Source: Blastocatellia bacterium | GTDB lineage: Bacteria; Acidobacteriota; Blastocatellia; UBA7656 | Direction of reading: 5' to 3' | Length of the DNA: 64,000 nucleotides | Assembly (NCBI GenBank): GCA_035275065.1 | Contig: DATENM010000158.1 | Coordinates: 62,001-126,000, forward strand | Shown here: in pieces, positions 15,315 to 24,186 of the stretch | How the letters are laid out: each line of letters starts with the position of its first letter | Numbering within the stretch: position 1 is the first letter of the stretch | The notes under the pieces: model-generated | Database searches by the model: none | What the model was told of the DNA's origin: nothing | The model's input: only the letters and a program-made list of their open reading frames with translations | Position numbers and translations under genes: made by a program

Positions 15315-15935
15315 ATGGGCAAGGCACCCGAAGAAGGACAAATATGGGAGTGGCGCGGTTTCGGGCAAATCAGCCGCGAAACCTCGGCCCTCATCGAAAC
15401 CCTGCCGATTCGCAATGGCATTCGCAACCTGGCGGGCACGGACCTTTATCTGATTTCACCGACGAGCGAGCAGAACGTCAAGCTGCGGCTTACAGAGAAG
15501 GGCTGGGTGCTGAAGTTCAAGCTTCTGCTGGATCAACAGGCTGACGGCATCGAGCTTTATCACGAGTCGGCGCGCTGGACGTTCGCTTTCCCGATCAGCC
15601 TGATGACGATACAGTTGGCGGCGCGGCTGCTCGATGTCACGGTCCCAGACGACGCGCTTTATGGCGACAGCTTCGACTCTGATCGTGCCCTCGCCTACTT
15701 CGGTCAAGCGATGCCGGCCATCGCGCAGGTAGAAACAAAGAAGGTTCGGTCACAATACAATTTGGCGGGCGGCTGGGTAGAGGTTGCCGAGGTCGTATTC
15801 GCTAAGCGTCGGGTTCAAAGCCTGTCGCTGCACTCGGCGAACCTTGAAGCGGTCGAGCGAATGATTGAGCAGATCCATCCCAACGGCGGCTTGCCCGCGA
15901 TGAACTATGTCGAAGCCTGCCGACGATTCGCTTGA
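15315..15935 (+). CDS. Hypothetical protein in operon with SbcD-like nuclease
   Basis: This 206-residue soluble protein contains alternating strand-like segments (KLRLTEKGWVLKFKLLLDQQADGIELYHESARWTF is one long ordered stretch) and an aromatic N-terminus (GQIWEWRGFG). No nucleotide-binding or nuclease motif is visible. It starts 6 nt after the nuclease gene and its 3' end is convergent with the NicO gene. Position suggests a role linked to the nuclease, perhaps a substrate or partner protein; this is inference. Confidence 0.7.
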   Translation: MGKAPEEGQIWEWRGFGQISRETSALIETLPIRNGIRNLAGTDLYLISPTSEQNVKLRLTEKGWVLKFKLLLDQQADGIELYHESARWTFAFPISLMTIQLAARLLDVTVPDDALYGDSFDSDRALAYFGQAMPAIAQVETKKVRSQYNLAGGWVEVAEVVFAKRRVQSLSLHSANLEAVERMIEQIHPNGGLPAMNYVEACRRFA

Positions 15936-15952
15936 AAAGCGAACTCGCCTAC

Positions 15953-18319
15953 CTAGCCGAACAACCCGTCAAGGACGCCAATCTGATAAGCCATCATCAG
16001 TCCGAGGCCGAGGCTGAAGGTCGCCGCCAGAGCTTGTACGGCTTTGTGCGTGCGCGCGAACCGGCTCGCCGTCAATTGCAAAGGCAATCCGAGCAGCAGA
16101 CTCATCGCCATCATGCCGCCAATCGAGCCCACGCCGAACACAACGATGAAGGCCAGCCCGGCCATCCGCGAGGTCACAGTCGTAAGCACAAGCAACATCA
16201 ATGCGGCGCTCCCTGCAAGCCCGTGAATCATGCCGACGATTAGCGGGCGGACGCCGAATGGCAAGCGATGATGCGAGCCGACAACGGGCTCTTCATCCGG
16301 CTTGTGGGTATGCGGGTGGGCATGGGCGCGCAAGCCGTGGCGGTGCGGGTGAAGGTGAAGTTTGCCGCCCGCGAACAAGCGCCGCAAGGCATTGACGCCG
16401 AGCCCAATCAACATCAACGCCACGACAAATTCGAGCGCCAATGCGGCGCGATCACCGATCTTGATATTGAGCAGCAGCACCGCGAGTCCGGCAATCAACA
16501 ACGCCAGCGTGTGGCCGATGCCCCAGAGCCCGCCGACAAGCGATGAGCTCAGCAGGCTCTTGCGCTCGCTGACAATCGTCGCGACGGCGGCGAGGTGGTC
16601 GGCTTCGACGGCATGTTTCAGCCCGAAAATCAGGCCGAAGATGAGCGCCGATGCGGTCGAAAGGTGGCTGCCATCCGGTATGTTGCCGGCTCCCGCTTTA
16701 AACCATTGCACGACCCGGGCGGCGGGATTGAAGCCGGCGCTAAGCAGCGCTTCATAACAGATCGCCAGCCCGGCGCAGGCAATCACGAAGGCGCTCACCA
16801 CGGGCAATACACGCGGCAGCCAACCCCAACGCAAGGGCCGCTTGATGAGCTTGCCGGCATAAACGAAGGCCAGCCCGACTGCCGTGAGCGAGCCGGCCAG
16901 CCCGACGCTGAAGGCAATCACCAGCAGCAATCCGTAGCCGACGCGATGCAAAGAGATGGCTGAAAGCAAGACCACCAGCGCCGACGGGCAAGGCAACAGA
17001 CCGCCTGAGATGCCGAGCGCCAGCAGACTGCGCCAGGTCACAGGCGAGCCGTCTGCGCCCGGAGGAAGGTGGGAATGCTCAACGCCGCCATGGGCATGGA
17101 CGCCTTCATGCGAGTGGCCGTGCGAATGGTCATGCGAGTGGTCATGCGAGTGGTCATGCGAGTGGTCATGCGGGTGACTCTCGTCATGTGAATGATCGCG
17201 GTGATGCGGATGCGCTTCGTGATGGTGCGTATGGCGTGCTGCTTCTCTGTCATGCCTACCGCGCAGAGCGAGGCGTAAACGGCGGACAAAGAGGCTGCCT
17301 CCCAGACCAACAACAATCAACCCCGAAACCAGGCTGAGAATAGGGAAAAGTTTTTCCGGCAACACGTACTGTGAGGCGAACAAGGTCACCAACCCCAGCG
17401 CGAAAACGCCCGCGGTATGCGTGATCGTTACGGTCAGCCCTAGAAATGCGGCGTGGCGCGCGGTGCCGCGTGAGCCGACCAGGTAAGCGCCGACCACCGT
17501 CTTCCCATGTCCCGGCGACATCGCATGCAATCCGCCCAGGGCCACAGCAAACAACAACCCCAGGAGCGCAACCATCGGAGTTAGCTCAGGCACGGCGATC
17601 AGTTCCGCGAGCCGGTCACGCGCCGGCATCACTTTTTGTCCGTCTCGCCGCATTAATGCGGTTGCCCCCGCAGGCACGACGCCGGCAGCGAACGCGAGCT
17701 CGGCGTTGCGCTCATTGAGCGGCGCCGCCAATAAGTCTTCAGGATAAACTTTTAGCTCGTCGGTAACCGAATTGCCGAAAGCCGTGCTGTCAAAGACGCT
17801 GACGCCAGCAGCAGGTGTCACACTGATCTCGCGCCAGCCAAGTCGCTCGCGGAAGTTCGCGTCCTCGAACCGTAAACGATGCGCTGCCCCTGCCGTGGTG
17901 GAATTCAAAGGCGCGATGAAATCACATTCAATGCGCAGTGTCGGCAGACCGCCCGCGCCTGCTACCGTCACCGCGCGGCTATCAACGGCGTTTAGCGTCA
18001 ACGGCTCGCCGTCAACCATCACGAGCAGGTTCGCCGCCAGTTGCGGTGCAAGCTGCCGAGCATAGGCCGCCAGCTCATCGCTTGAAGGCGAACCGTCGCG
18101 GCTGATCTTTTGCAACTCCTGAAAGGCCGGTATCTCGGCCATATCAATCACATAGTGGAGGCTGATGCGATCAGCGCGCGGCTCGATACGCGCAAAGTGA
18201 TTGACAGTGAAGTTGCCGAGCGGGTGCGCGCCGGCACAGATAGCCGTGCCCAGCACGATTGCCGCCACCGTAAGAACGGCCACCTGCAATCGCTTACCCG
18301 TGATGAATGTCTTTTCCAT
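15953..18319 (-). CDS. Nickel/cobalt transporter fusion with two NicO-like modules
   Basis: Four parts are seen. After a signal/anchor comes a periplasmic domain (HPLGNFTVNHFARIEP.. to about residue 245) of the type found before HupE/RcnA-like transporters. The first membrane module has HAMSPGHGKTVVGAYL near 263 and GGLLPCPSALVVLL near 440, motifs of the RcnA/NicO family, interrupted by a His/Asp-rich loop (about 365-410). A second module has GLKHAVEADHLAAVATI near 570, similar to the HX4DH signature of NiCoT/UreH permeases, then another His-rich loop near 660 and four more helices. Together about 13 membrane segments are expected. A GTG nine bases upstream (18328) is another possible start. 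Usually these modules are separate genes. Metal specificity is inferred. Confidence 0.85.
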   Translation of the reverse strand: MEKTFITGKRLQVAVLTVAAIVLGTAICAGAHPLGNFTVNHFARIEPRADRISLHYVIDMAEIPAFQELQKISRDGSPSSDELAAYARQLAPQLAANLLVMVDGEPLTLNAVDSRAVTVAGAGGLPTLRIECDFIAPLNSTTAGAAHRLRFEDANFRERLGWREISVTPAAGVSVFDSTAFGNSVTDELKVYPEDLLAAPLNERNAELAFAAGVVPAGATALMRRDGQKVMPARDRLAELIAVPELTPMVALLGLLFAVALGGLHAMSPGHGKTVVGAYLVGSRGTARHAAFLGLTVTITHTAGVFALGLVTLFASQYVLPEKLFPILSLVSGLIVVGLGGSLFVRRLRLALRGRHDREAARHTHHHEAHPHHRDHSHDESHPHDHSHDHSHDHSHDHSHGHSHEGVHAHGGVEHSHLPPGADGSPVTWRSLLALGISGGLLPCPSALVVLLSAISLHRVGYGLLLVIAFSVGLAGSLTAVGLAFVYAGKLIKRPLRWGWLPRVLPVVSAFVIACAGLAICYEALLSAGFNPAARVVQWFKAGAGNIPDGSHLSTASALIFGLIFGLKHAVEADHLAAVATIVSERKSLLSSSLVGGLWGIGHTLALLIAGLAVLLLNIKIGDRAALALEFVVALMLIGLGVNALRRLFAGGKLHLHPHRHGLRAHAHPHTHKPDEEPVVGSHHRLPFGVRPLIVGMIHGLAGSAALMLLVLTTVTSRMAGLAFIVVFGVGSIGGMMAMSLLLGLPLQLTASRFARTHKAVQALAATFSLGLGLMMAYQIGVLDGLFG
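17107..17178 (-). repeat. Six tandem 12-bp units encoding the His/Asp/Ser loop
   Basis: CATGCGAGTGGT and close variants are repeated six times head to tail; three central copies are identical. Read on the minus strand they encode the HDHS unit of the metal-binding loop. The near-identity suggests recent slippage and possible length variation between strains. Confidence 0.8.
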
Positions 18320-18360
18320 AAGAATCACCGGCCCGTGCCTTCCGCCTCGTCAACCGTTCG

Positions 18361-19701
18361 CTATTCGCCGAGAGCCGCGAGAGCTTGCCTCGCCTTCGTC
18401 GCTTGCAAGAGATCGAACTGCGGCGAGAGCGCAAGCGCCCGTTTTAAGAGTTCCCGCGCCGCCTGCGAGTCATTCGCCGCTTGTGCAATCAACCCCGCGT
18501 GGTAGAACAATCGCGCGTCGCGCGTTTCCAATCGCAAAGCCTCTTTCATGGCTGCCTGCGCTTCGCCTATCTTGCCCACTTTCATCGCCGTCCAGGCGAG
18601 CGCGTCAGCCCCATAGATGTCACGACGATCATTGTATTCGCGCTTCGCCTGCGCATAGGCTTCATCGAGCCGGGTATCGTGGTCGGCGTAAAACAGGGCG
18701 ATTTGCCGATTATACAGCATGCCATTTGCCGCATTGAGTTTGGCGATCTGTTCGACCAGTGCGTACTCGGCGGCGGCCTCTTGCTCGCGACCCGCCAGTT
18801 TGTAAAGGTCGCCGAGCGCCGCCACGAAAGCTGGATCGGGAATGATTTGAACGGCGCGCTCGTAGCTGCTAATCGCGCCCACCAGATCGCCTTTCGCCGC
18901 CAGCGCGCGGCCAAGTCCGGCAAGCGCGCGGTAGTAATCCGCGAAGGTCGTCAGGGCATCACGATAATGCTGCTCGGCCTTCGCATAATCGCCTCTCGAA
19001 AAAGCGATCTCGCCCAGTTGCCAGCGAATCCACGCAATCGTCTCGCGCGGCGGCGGGTCTTGCGCAGAGGCCAGCGCCAGAGCAAAGGTCAATCGCTCGA
19101 CGGCGTTGTCAGGGTTGCCGCGTAACAGGTCGGCACGCGCCAGCCTCGTTTCACCGCTGACGCTGCGCCCGCCGATCTCGATCATTTTCGCATAGGCCGT
19201 GATCGCCTTGTCGTATTCGCCCAGCTCGCTGAAGGCATCGCCGAGAATTTCGTAAGGATAAGCCTTCTTACGTTCCAGCTCGATCAGCTTCATCGCATGG
19301 TCACGCGCCGCGGTGAATTCATGCGAGGCAAATTCGGTGAAGGCGAGCTGGCCGAGCCCGCTGACGTTCTGTTCGGCGGGCATCGCCGCCAGCGAAGCCT
19401 TCGCCGCTTTCGACGCCAGCGTCAGGTAATTCACACTGCCGGTTTCACGCTGGCGTTGCAGGTAGTAGCCGGCGAGTTTGTTGAAAGCGATGAAGTCGTC
19501 GGGGTCGCGGCGCACGCGGTCTTCGAGAAACCGGATCGCCATTTCGGTGGCTTCGCTATTTGCCGGCAACGGCGCTGCCGGGGACGGCGCAACCGTCTCC
19601 TTTGCAGCCGACGATGACAGTCGCCCGCAACCCGTAAAGCAAGCGGCGAGCGCGGCAATCTGCAAGCCGAGCAGAATTCTTTTCTTCAGGTCAGGTTCCA
19701 T
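18361..19701 (-). CDS. TPR-repeat lipoprotein
   Basis: The N-terminus is a lipoprotein signal (LGLQIAALAACFTGC, lipobox FTGC with the Cys near residue 25). After an Ala/Pro linker come about eight tetratricopeptide-like helix pairs (for example AYPYEILGDAFSELGEYDKAITAYAKM and DYYRALAGLGRALAAKGDLVGAISSYERA as ordered segments). It is the middle gene of a minus-strand operon: DUF4331 gene, this gene, NicO fusion transporter. It probably acts as a scaffold at the inner or outer membrane for the cluster. The 41-nt gap to the transporter gene supports co-transcription. Confidence 0.85.
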   Translation of the reverse strand: MEPDLKKRILLGLQIAALAACFTGCGRLSSSAAKETVAPSPAAPLPANSEATEMAIRFLEDRVRRDPDDFIAFNKLAGYYLQRQRETGSVNYLTLASKAAKASLAAMPAEQNVSGLGQLAFTEFASHEFTAARDHAMKLIELERKKAYPYEILGDAFSELGEYDKAITAYAKMIEIGGRSVSGETRLARADLLRGNPDNAVERLTFALALASAQDPPPRETIAWIRWQLGEIAFSRGDYAKAEQHYRDALTTFADYYRALAGLGRALAAKGDLVGAISSYERAVQIIPDPAFVAALGDLYKLAGREQEAAAEYALVEQIAKLNAANGMLYNRQIALFYADHDTRLDEAYAQAKREYNDRRDIYGADALAWTAMKVGKIGEAQAAMKEALRLETRDARLFYHAGLIAQAANDSQAARELLKRALALSPQFDLLQATKARQALAALGE

Positions 19702-19719
19702 TGTCTTTCCGTGTTAAGT

Positions 19720-19768
19720 GACTGCCGACCGTCGGTCAACGGCTGGCGCTGGTCGGCGGTCGGCAGTC
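19720..19768. repeat. Inverted heptamer-like repeat between DUF4331 and TPR genes
   Basis: GACTGCCGACCG (19720-19731) and CGGTCGGCAGTC (19757-19768) are a perfect 12-bp inverted repeat with a 25-nt loop. The block reads as degenerate 7-bp units (GACTGCC, GACCGTC, GGTCAAC...). It lies in the 76-nt gap inside an operon, so it could attenuate or protect mRNA rather than end the transcript. Confidence 0.6.
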
Positions 19769-19777
19769 AGCAGTCGG

Positions 19778-21004
19778 CTAATTGCGCGTGTTATCGTCCA
19801 CGCCCGAATCGCGCGGCTGCTGCGGTGCCGCGACGAACGGGAAGGTGTTGCGGAAGGCCACGTCGTTCGAGTTGACGTTGTCTCCGGTTGTAACGGCTCC
19901 GTTGGTTACCAGAAAGAGGAACGTATCCACAACATCGTCCCCCAGACGGCGGCCATTCGGGAAGCCTGCTCCACTGTTGCTGCCACCGCCCGTGCCGCTG
20001 TTGGCTATGCGCGTGTCCAGTCGCAACATGTCACCGCGCACGACGTAGACGCTCGCCAGTATGCCAATGTTGGCATCGCTCGTCCCCAGCGCTTTAAGCG
20101 TAGCGACGATGTCGCCGGCGAACTTACCATTGGCATCATCCTGCGGCGTTGAGGCATTGTACTCATCCTTGCGCGCGAACGGGATGACCAGGGCGTTGAG
20201 CGCAGGGTTGCCGCTGCGATCAAGAACTTGAAAGCCGCCGACGCCATTGATGCCGCCGTCCCTGGAAAGGATCTGGCGGCGCTGGCGCGCGGTCGTCGTC
20301 TGTAGACCGATGCCACTGGCAGTCGGGTTGCCGCTCGAAAGCTGTAGCTTCAAGTAGGATACGGGCACACTAATGGCAATCGACATGATGTCGTAACCGG
20401 CGAAGCTGTCGCGCCCGCGTTGTAAGGCCGCCGTGTTCGGGCTGCCGGCCAGCACAGAGGTGCGGAACCGGCTGAATCCAGGGATATCAAAGTAGAACGG
20501 ATCGTCAGTGACGCCTGCAAAAAACTGCGCGCCGGTCTGCGAATCCGTGGTGACCGTTGGGCTGGGCGCGGTCGCCGCCAGCGACGGCGGGGTGGTTGGA
20601 GCGGTGAAGGTTTCGCCAAAAGGCATGACCACGGTCGCGGTCTGCGGTGCTGAAGGCGAAGTGCGCGGGGCAAAAGTGACGTCGATGAATTCATCGGGCC
20701 GCGCATCGCCCGTGGTTTCGATCTCGAAGCGAAAACGCACGCCCGGATCGAAGAAGGCGAAGTTGTTGAATTCACCCGGGACGATGAAGCCGCGCACGGT
20801 GGTTATCATTACGACGCGGGTGTTGTCGTTCGGATCGAGAAAGAGGTAGGTGTCGCCCTGGTCAATGCCCTGGTCGCTGGCATTGATCGGCGCGTCACCA
20901 TGGTCGGACGCCTGCGTGTTCAACGCAGGAAGGTTTACGAAAACCACGCCAAGCGCCAGCAGCAATGCCAGCGCCATTTTCCTGGTGCGTGTCGTTAGAT
21001 TCAT
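19778..21004 (-). CDS. Exported DUF4331 protein
   Basis: A signal peptide (MALALLLALGVVFVNLPALNTQA) is followed directly by SDHGDAP, the hallmark start of DUF4331 proteins. Other family-like parts are DQGDTYLFLDPND, RFRFEIETTGD, FFAGVTDDPFYFD and NEYNAS-like segments near the domain end. Length 408 is normal. The protein is expected in the periplasm or outside; its biochemical role is unknown, though the mature N-terminus with His and Asp could bind metal. The start follows AGGAGAAGCGT. It heads the DUF4331 / TPR lipoprotein / NicO transporter operon. Confidence 0.88.
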   Translation of the reverse strand: MNLTTRTRKMALALLLALGVVFVNLPALNTQASDHGDAPINASDQGIDQGDTYLFLDPNDNTRVVMITTVRGFIVPGEFNNFAFFDPGVRFRFEIETTGDARPDEFIDVTFAPRTSPSAPQTATVVMPFGETFTAPTTPPSLAATAPSPTVTTDSQTGAQFFAGVTDDPFYFDIPGFSRFRTSVLAGSPNTAALQRGRDSFAGYDIMSIAISVPVSYLKLQLSSGNPTASGIGLQTTTARQRRQILSRDGGINGVGGFQVLDRSGNPALNALVIPFARKDEYNASTPQDDANGKFAGDIVATLKALGTSDANIGILASVYVVRGDMLRLDTRIANSGTGGGSNSGAGFPNGRRLGDDVVDTFLFLVTNGAVTTGDNVNSNDVAFRNTFPFVAAPQQPRDSGVDDNTRN

Positions 21005-21713
21005 ACGCTTCTCCTATGGAGGGATGGTCTTTGCTTCGGGCGCACAAGGGATGCTTCATGTGAGCCCCTCGCGCGGGTAGAGCCCGTGAGGTATGGGCAG
21101 GCCGCTCCTGTTTTCATTCGATTCGACATGGACTTCGAAGACAGGTTGCGGAATGATCAAGGTTGATTGCTTTCATCAATCAACAAAACTATGCCAGATG
21201 ATCAAGAACCAATGAATGTAGCCAAGCCGCTTACAGCCATTACGATATGCGGGGATGGCCTCGACTGGAGCATCACGCCCTCTGATCGATCAGGAATTAG
21301 AACCTGAGCCCGGCAATTATATAGAGACTTTGGGCTCGAAGTCTTCTACGCTCGCGCCTCAGGAGATGGATTTCACGGCCAGCGCCATTGTTCAAGGAAA
21401 TCCAATTAAATCTGCCGCGTCAACAGCAGGGTTGTAGAAACAAGGCAAAAGTCTTATTCGCGCCTTGTCTTAATCTTGATGGTCAGCGTCCGTCCCACGT
21501 TGGGGCTGCGATTATAGCAACGGTGCCACCAACTCACAAGCGATTCGTCAAACGGCGCATTGACTTGCCGGTTACCGATTTCTATAGTTGCAAGCGATTG
21601 CCGGGAAGCGCCGTTGGCGGCCTCTGGATGTAGCGCAAGCTGTTAGCTTGCGCTACAGGGCAAACGCTATTGAAAATGGCTCTAATGATTACCGCGTGTT
21701 CTGGGGATCAAAG
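21005..21713. other. 700-bp intergenic region
   Basis: No convincing gene is seen. It includes the leader and promoter of the DUF4331 gene (left part), a small ACAAGGC/GCCTTGT hairpin at 21440-21468 and the perfect hairpin repeat at 21629-21657 in front of the GNAT gene. Short reading frames here lack ribosome sites and family resemblance. Confidence 0.5.
21629..21657. repeat. REP-like perfect hairpin (GTAGCGCAAGCT family)
   Basis: TGTAGCGCAAGCT (21629-21641) and AGCTTGCGCTACA (21645-21657) form a perfect 13-bp stem with a GTT loop. It lies 57 bp before the GNAT start. Similar palindromes of this wording are, as I recall, common between genes in acidobacterial and some other genomes; only one copy was noticed in this window. 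Confidence 0.65.
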
Positions 21714-22178
21714 ATGACGGTTCAGATCGAAAAAGCTGGCATGGAGATGCACCAGACCTTGACTGACATTGCCCATGCGGCCAAACGGCATTGGGGCTAC
21801 CCTGAGAGCTGGATAGAGCACTGGCGCAATACCCTGACCATCACGCCGGATTTCATCGCTGACAACGAGGTGTTTGTCGCATGTGTGGAAGATGAAATCG
21901 TCGGCTTTTATGCGCTGATAGGAAGTGGCGCCAGAGTGACGCTCGATCATCTCTGGCTATCCCCTTTGCAGATCGGCAAGCAGATTGGCAGGCGTCTATT
22001 CACGCACGCCATGGCGATGGCTAAAGAACTGGGCGCGGCGGAAGTCGAGATCGAAGCTGACCCGAATGCCGTCGGCTTTTACGAGCGGATGGGCGCTACG
22101 CGAGTCGGCGAGAATGTCTACGAGCTTGAGGGCCAGCCGCGCGTCCTGCCGCTGCTGATTTACCGGCTAAGAGGCTGA
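21714..22178 (+). CDS. GNAT-family N-acetyltransferase
   Basis: GNAT enzymes move an acetyl group from acetyl-CoA to an amine. Visible parts are the beta-hairpin VFVACVEDEIVGFYAL, strand HLWLSPLQIGKQIGRRLF, which contains the acetyl-CoA loop (here QIGKQIG in place of Q/RxxGxG/A), and the C-terminal EADPNAVGFYERMGATRVG typical of motif B. Length (154) is normal. The start at 21714 has GGGGA upstream; an in-frame extension through the REP-like hairpin was rejected. The substrate is unknown. Confidence 0.88.
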   Translation: MTVQIEKAGMEMHQTLTDIAHAAKRHWGYPESWIEHWRNTLTITPDFIADNEVFVACVEDEIVGFYALIGSGARVTLDHLWLSPLQIGKQIGRRLFTHAMAMAKELGAAEVEIEADPNAVGFYERMGATRVGENVYELEGQPRVLPLLIYRLRG

Positions 22179-22201
22179 GCCCACATAACTCACAGCCACG
22201 C

Positions 22202-22651
22202 CTAAAAAGGAATATCGTCCTCATCAACCGGAGCCGGCGCTGGCCGTGCAGGGGCCTCTTTACGCGGCGCAGGCGCGCTGGTCGCGGTGGCACGGGCCGC
22301 CGGCGCATGTTCACCATCCCCCGCAGTCCCGATGAATTGAAGGTCCGAGCCGCGAACGTCAAGCGAGGTGCGCGCGTTGCCTTCCTTATCGGTGTACTCG
22401 CGCTGCGTCAGCGAGCCTTCGATATAAACCTGCCGCCCTTTACTGAGGTACTGGCTGGCGACCTCGGCCTGCCGCCCGAAGAGGCTGACACGGAACCAGG
22501 TCGTGTGATCTTGAAACTCGCCCGACTTGTCCTTGCGCCGTTCGGTGGTCGCAATCGAAAAATCGCAAACCGGCGTCCCCTGCGGCGTGTAGCGCAGTTC
22601 GGGATCGCGGCCTAAATACCCGACGATGATGATCTTGTTGAAACTGGCCAT
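22202..22651 (-). CDS. ssb: Single-stranded DNA-binding protein
   Basis: The OB-fold is complete in the first 110 residues: NKIIIVGYLGRDPELRYTP, DFSIATTER, TTWFRVSLFGRQAE and YLSKGRQVYIEGSL. An Ala/Pro-rich linker leads to the acidic tip DEDDIPF, which recruits repair and replication partners. Length 149 is normal. The start at 22651 has AAGGAG 8 nt upstream. It is a single gene, convergent with the GNAT gene and not next to rpsF/rpsR. Confidence 0.96.
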   Translation of the reverse strand: MASFNKIIIVGYLGRDPELRYTPQGTPVCDFSIATTERRKDKSGEFQDHTTWFRVSLFGRQAEVASQYLSKGRQVYIEGSLTQREYTDKEGNARTSLDVRGSDLQFIGTAGDGEHAPAARATATSAPAPRKEAPARPAPAPVDEDDIPF

Positions 22652-22829
22652 ATTCAAGACTCCTTTCAATTTGCCAATGTATCACGAATGAAACACAGTT
22701 GCAAGAAGAAACTGGCAACGCGGCGGAGATTCATTCATTGGTGGCGTTGCTGATTTTCATTCAGGCGGGCGGCAGTGGTCAAGGCCACCGGGGCAAGCAT
22801 CGTATCGGCTGGCTATTGCTTCTAACCAA

Positions 22830-23027
22830 ATGGATATGGAAAGCGTTATCAAGCACTTATCGATGGAGATTGAATACCTTGGCGCACTGGCCGAGATGTA
22901 TCGAATGGAGGGGGACGCGGACTGGCGCGCGGCGTCGCTCGAAGCCAGAGCTGCGCTTGAACGGCTGCTCTGCCTGACTCGGCATTCGACCGACGCGTCG
23001 TGCCCGGAATTCCCTGCCGCCGCTTAA
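22830..23027 (+). CDS. Hypothetical small protein (65 aa)
   Basis: A short helical, acidic-to-Ala-rich protein (ESVIKHLSMEIEYLGALAEM, then AASLEARAALERLLCL) with no known domain. No clear ribosome binding site precedes it. Its end overlaps the convergent PAP2-like gene by 4 nt. Helix content and neat placement between genes suggest it may be real, but confidence is limited. Confidence 0.4.
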   Translation: MDMESVIKHLSMEIEYLGALAEMYRMEGDADWRAASLEARAALERLLCLTRHSTDASCPEFPAAA

Positions 23028-23983
23028 TCTCTGAGGGCGCTCGCCGCTTTCGCACGCCCCATCAGGCTGGCACGGCGCATCTGCCAGTCACTGACGGCGA
23101 ACGCGCCCGCGGCCAGCAAGCCCCCGGCAATCAGGTCAATCACATAATGCTGATTGAGTACCACCGTTGCCGCCCACATCGACACGGCATAAACCGCCAT
23201 GACGGCGACCACATGCCAGGGCTGTTTGCGCCAGGCCAGCAGTACCAGTAATACAGGGTAAGCACCGTGCAGGGACGGAACCGCGGCGAACCACTGCGCC
23301 GCGTTACGGATGAGTCCGGTGACCAGCTTGCCATCCATTGCCGCGCTGATTTTCATTTGCGACAGGAGATCAGTTGTCGGCGGCGTCATGCCGTTCAGGC
23401 TCACCCACCAGGGCGGGGCCACAGGCATGAGCAAGTAAATCAAGATCGCCGCAAAATTCAGATAAGCGAAAGCCCGCATCATGCGATGAAAGCCGGCTCG
23501 ATGGGGCTGATTCGCGCGGCCCCGCGTCCATAACCACATAAACAGCATCGGCACCAGGAAGATATGCGACAGGTAAACGAGCTGCGCTGTCCAGCTCAAT
23601 GCCGCGCCTGCTATCGTTCCCGATTGTGCGGCCAGCCAGGCGCGGGCGGCATGCGCGGGAACCTCGCCGCCGAACAGGCCGCCGAACACCCATCGCTCAA
23701 GCTGATAAGGCCAGGCGACGGCAACGCGATGTAGCAACAGCGGCTGCAACAGGCGTAATCGGTCATAAACCAGCCAGAAGGCAATGAGCGGCGCCCAATC
23801 GAGAAAGAAGCGACGGCAACGCTCCGCGGCGAGAAATGCCAGAGGAATAATCACTAGCATAAACCAGTGATAAGGGCGCGCCGTGCCCGTCGCCGCGCCA
23901 AGCGCCAGATAGCCGAGGACTCCCGCCGACAAACCTAGTTGCCAGGACTGTGGGCGCTGCTTGATGTCAGTCGCTACGGACAA
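23024..23983 (-). CDS. PAP2-superfamily membrane protein (inositolphosphotransferase/AUR1-like)
   Basis: About eight hydrophobic helices are seen. The C-terminal half carries PSLHGAYP near residue 238 and NQHYVIDLIAG near 278, the histidine motifs of the PAP2_3 / AUR1-like branch that transfers or hydrolyses lipid phosphates. LMPVAPPWW near 186 also fits this branch. It probably handles a phospholipid or sphingolipid head group; the exact reaction cannot be told. It starts with ATG at 23983 and stands alone. Confidence 0.8.
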   Translation of the reverse strand: MSVATDIKQRPQSWQLGLSAGVLGYLALGAATGTARPYHWFMLVIIPLAFLAAERCRRFFLDWAPLIAFWLVYDRLRLLQPLLLHRVAVAWPYQLERWVFGGLFGGEVPAHAARAWLAAQSGTIAGAALSWTAQLVYLSHIFLVPMLFMWLWTRGRANQPHRAGFHRMMRAFAYLNFAAILIYLLMPVAPPWWVSLNGMTPPTTDLLSQMKISAAMDGKLVTGLIRNAAQWFAAVPSLHGAYPVLLVLLAWRKQPWHVVAVMAVYAVSMWAATVVLNQHYVIDLIAGGLLAAGAFAVSDWQMRRASLMGRAKAASALRD

Positions 23984-24186
23984 GGCGATTTCTCCTGCAA
24001 TACGTCTGGTCTCGCAGGATTATTGCGAACTTTATGCCAGGGGCGACCGGTGTCAAATTATCAGCAAAGAAAGCAACTGCTCGGCAGGTGAGCGGATTGC
24101 GCTGTCGGCGGCGCATGACAGATGGCGGCTGATTCCTGCATCCCGCTAAAGTTGTGTTTATGCAAGCAATGGATTAAAAGAAAAGC

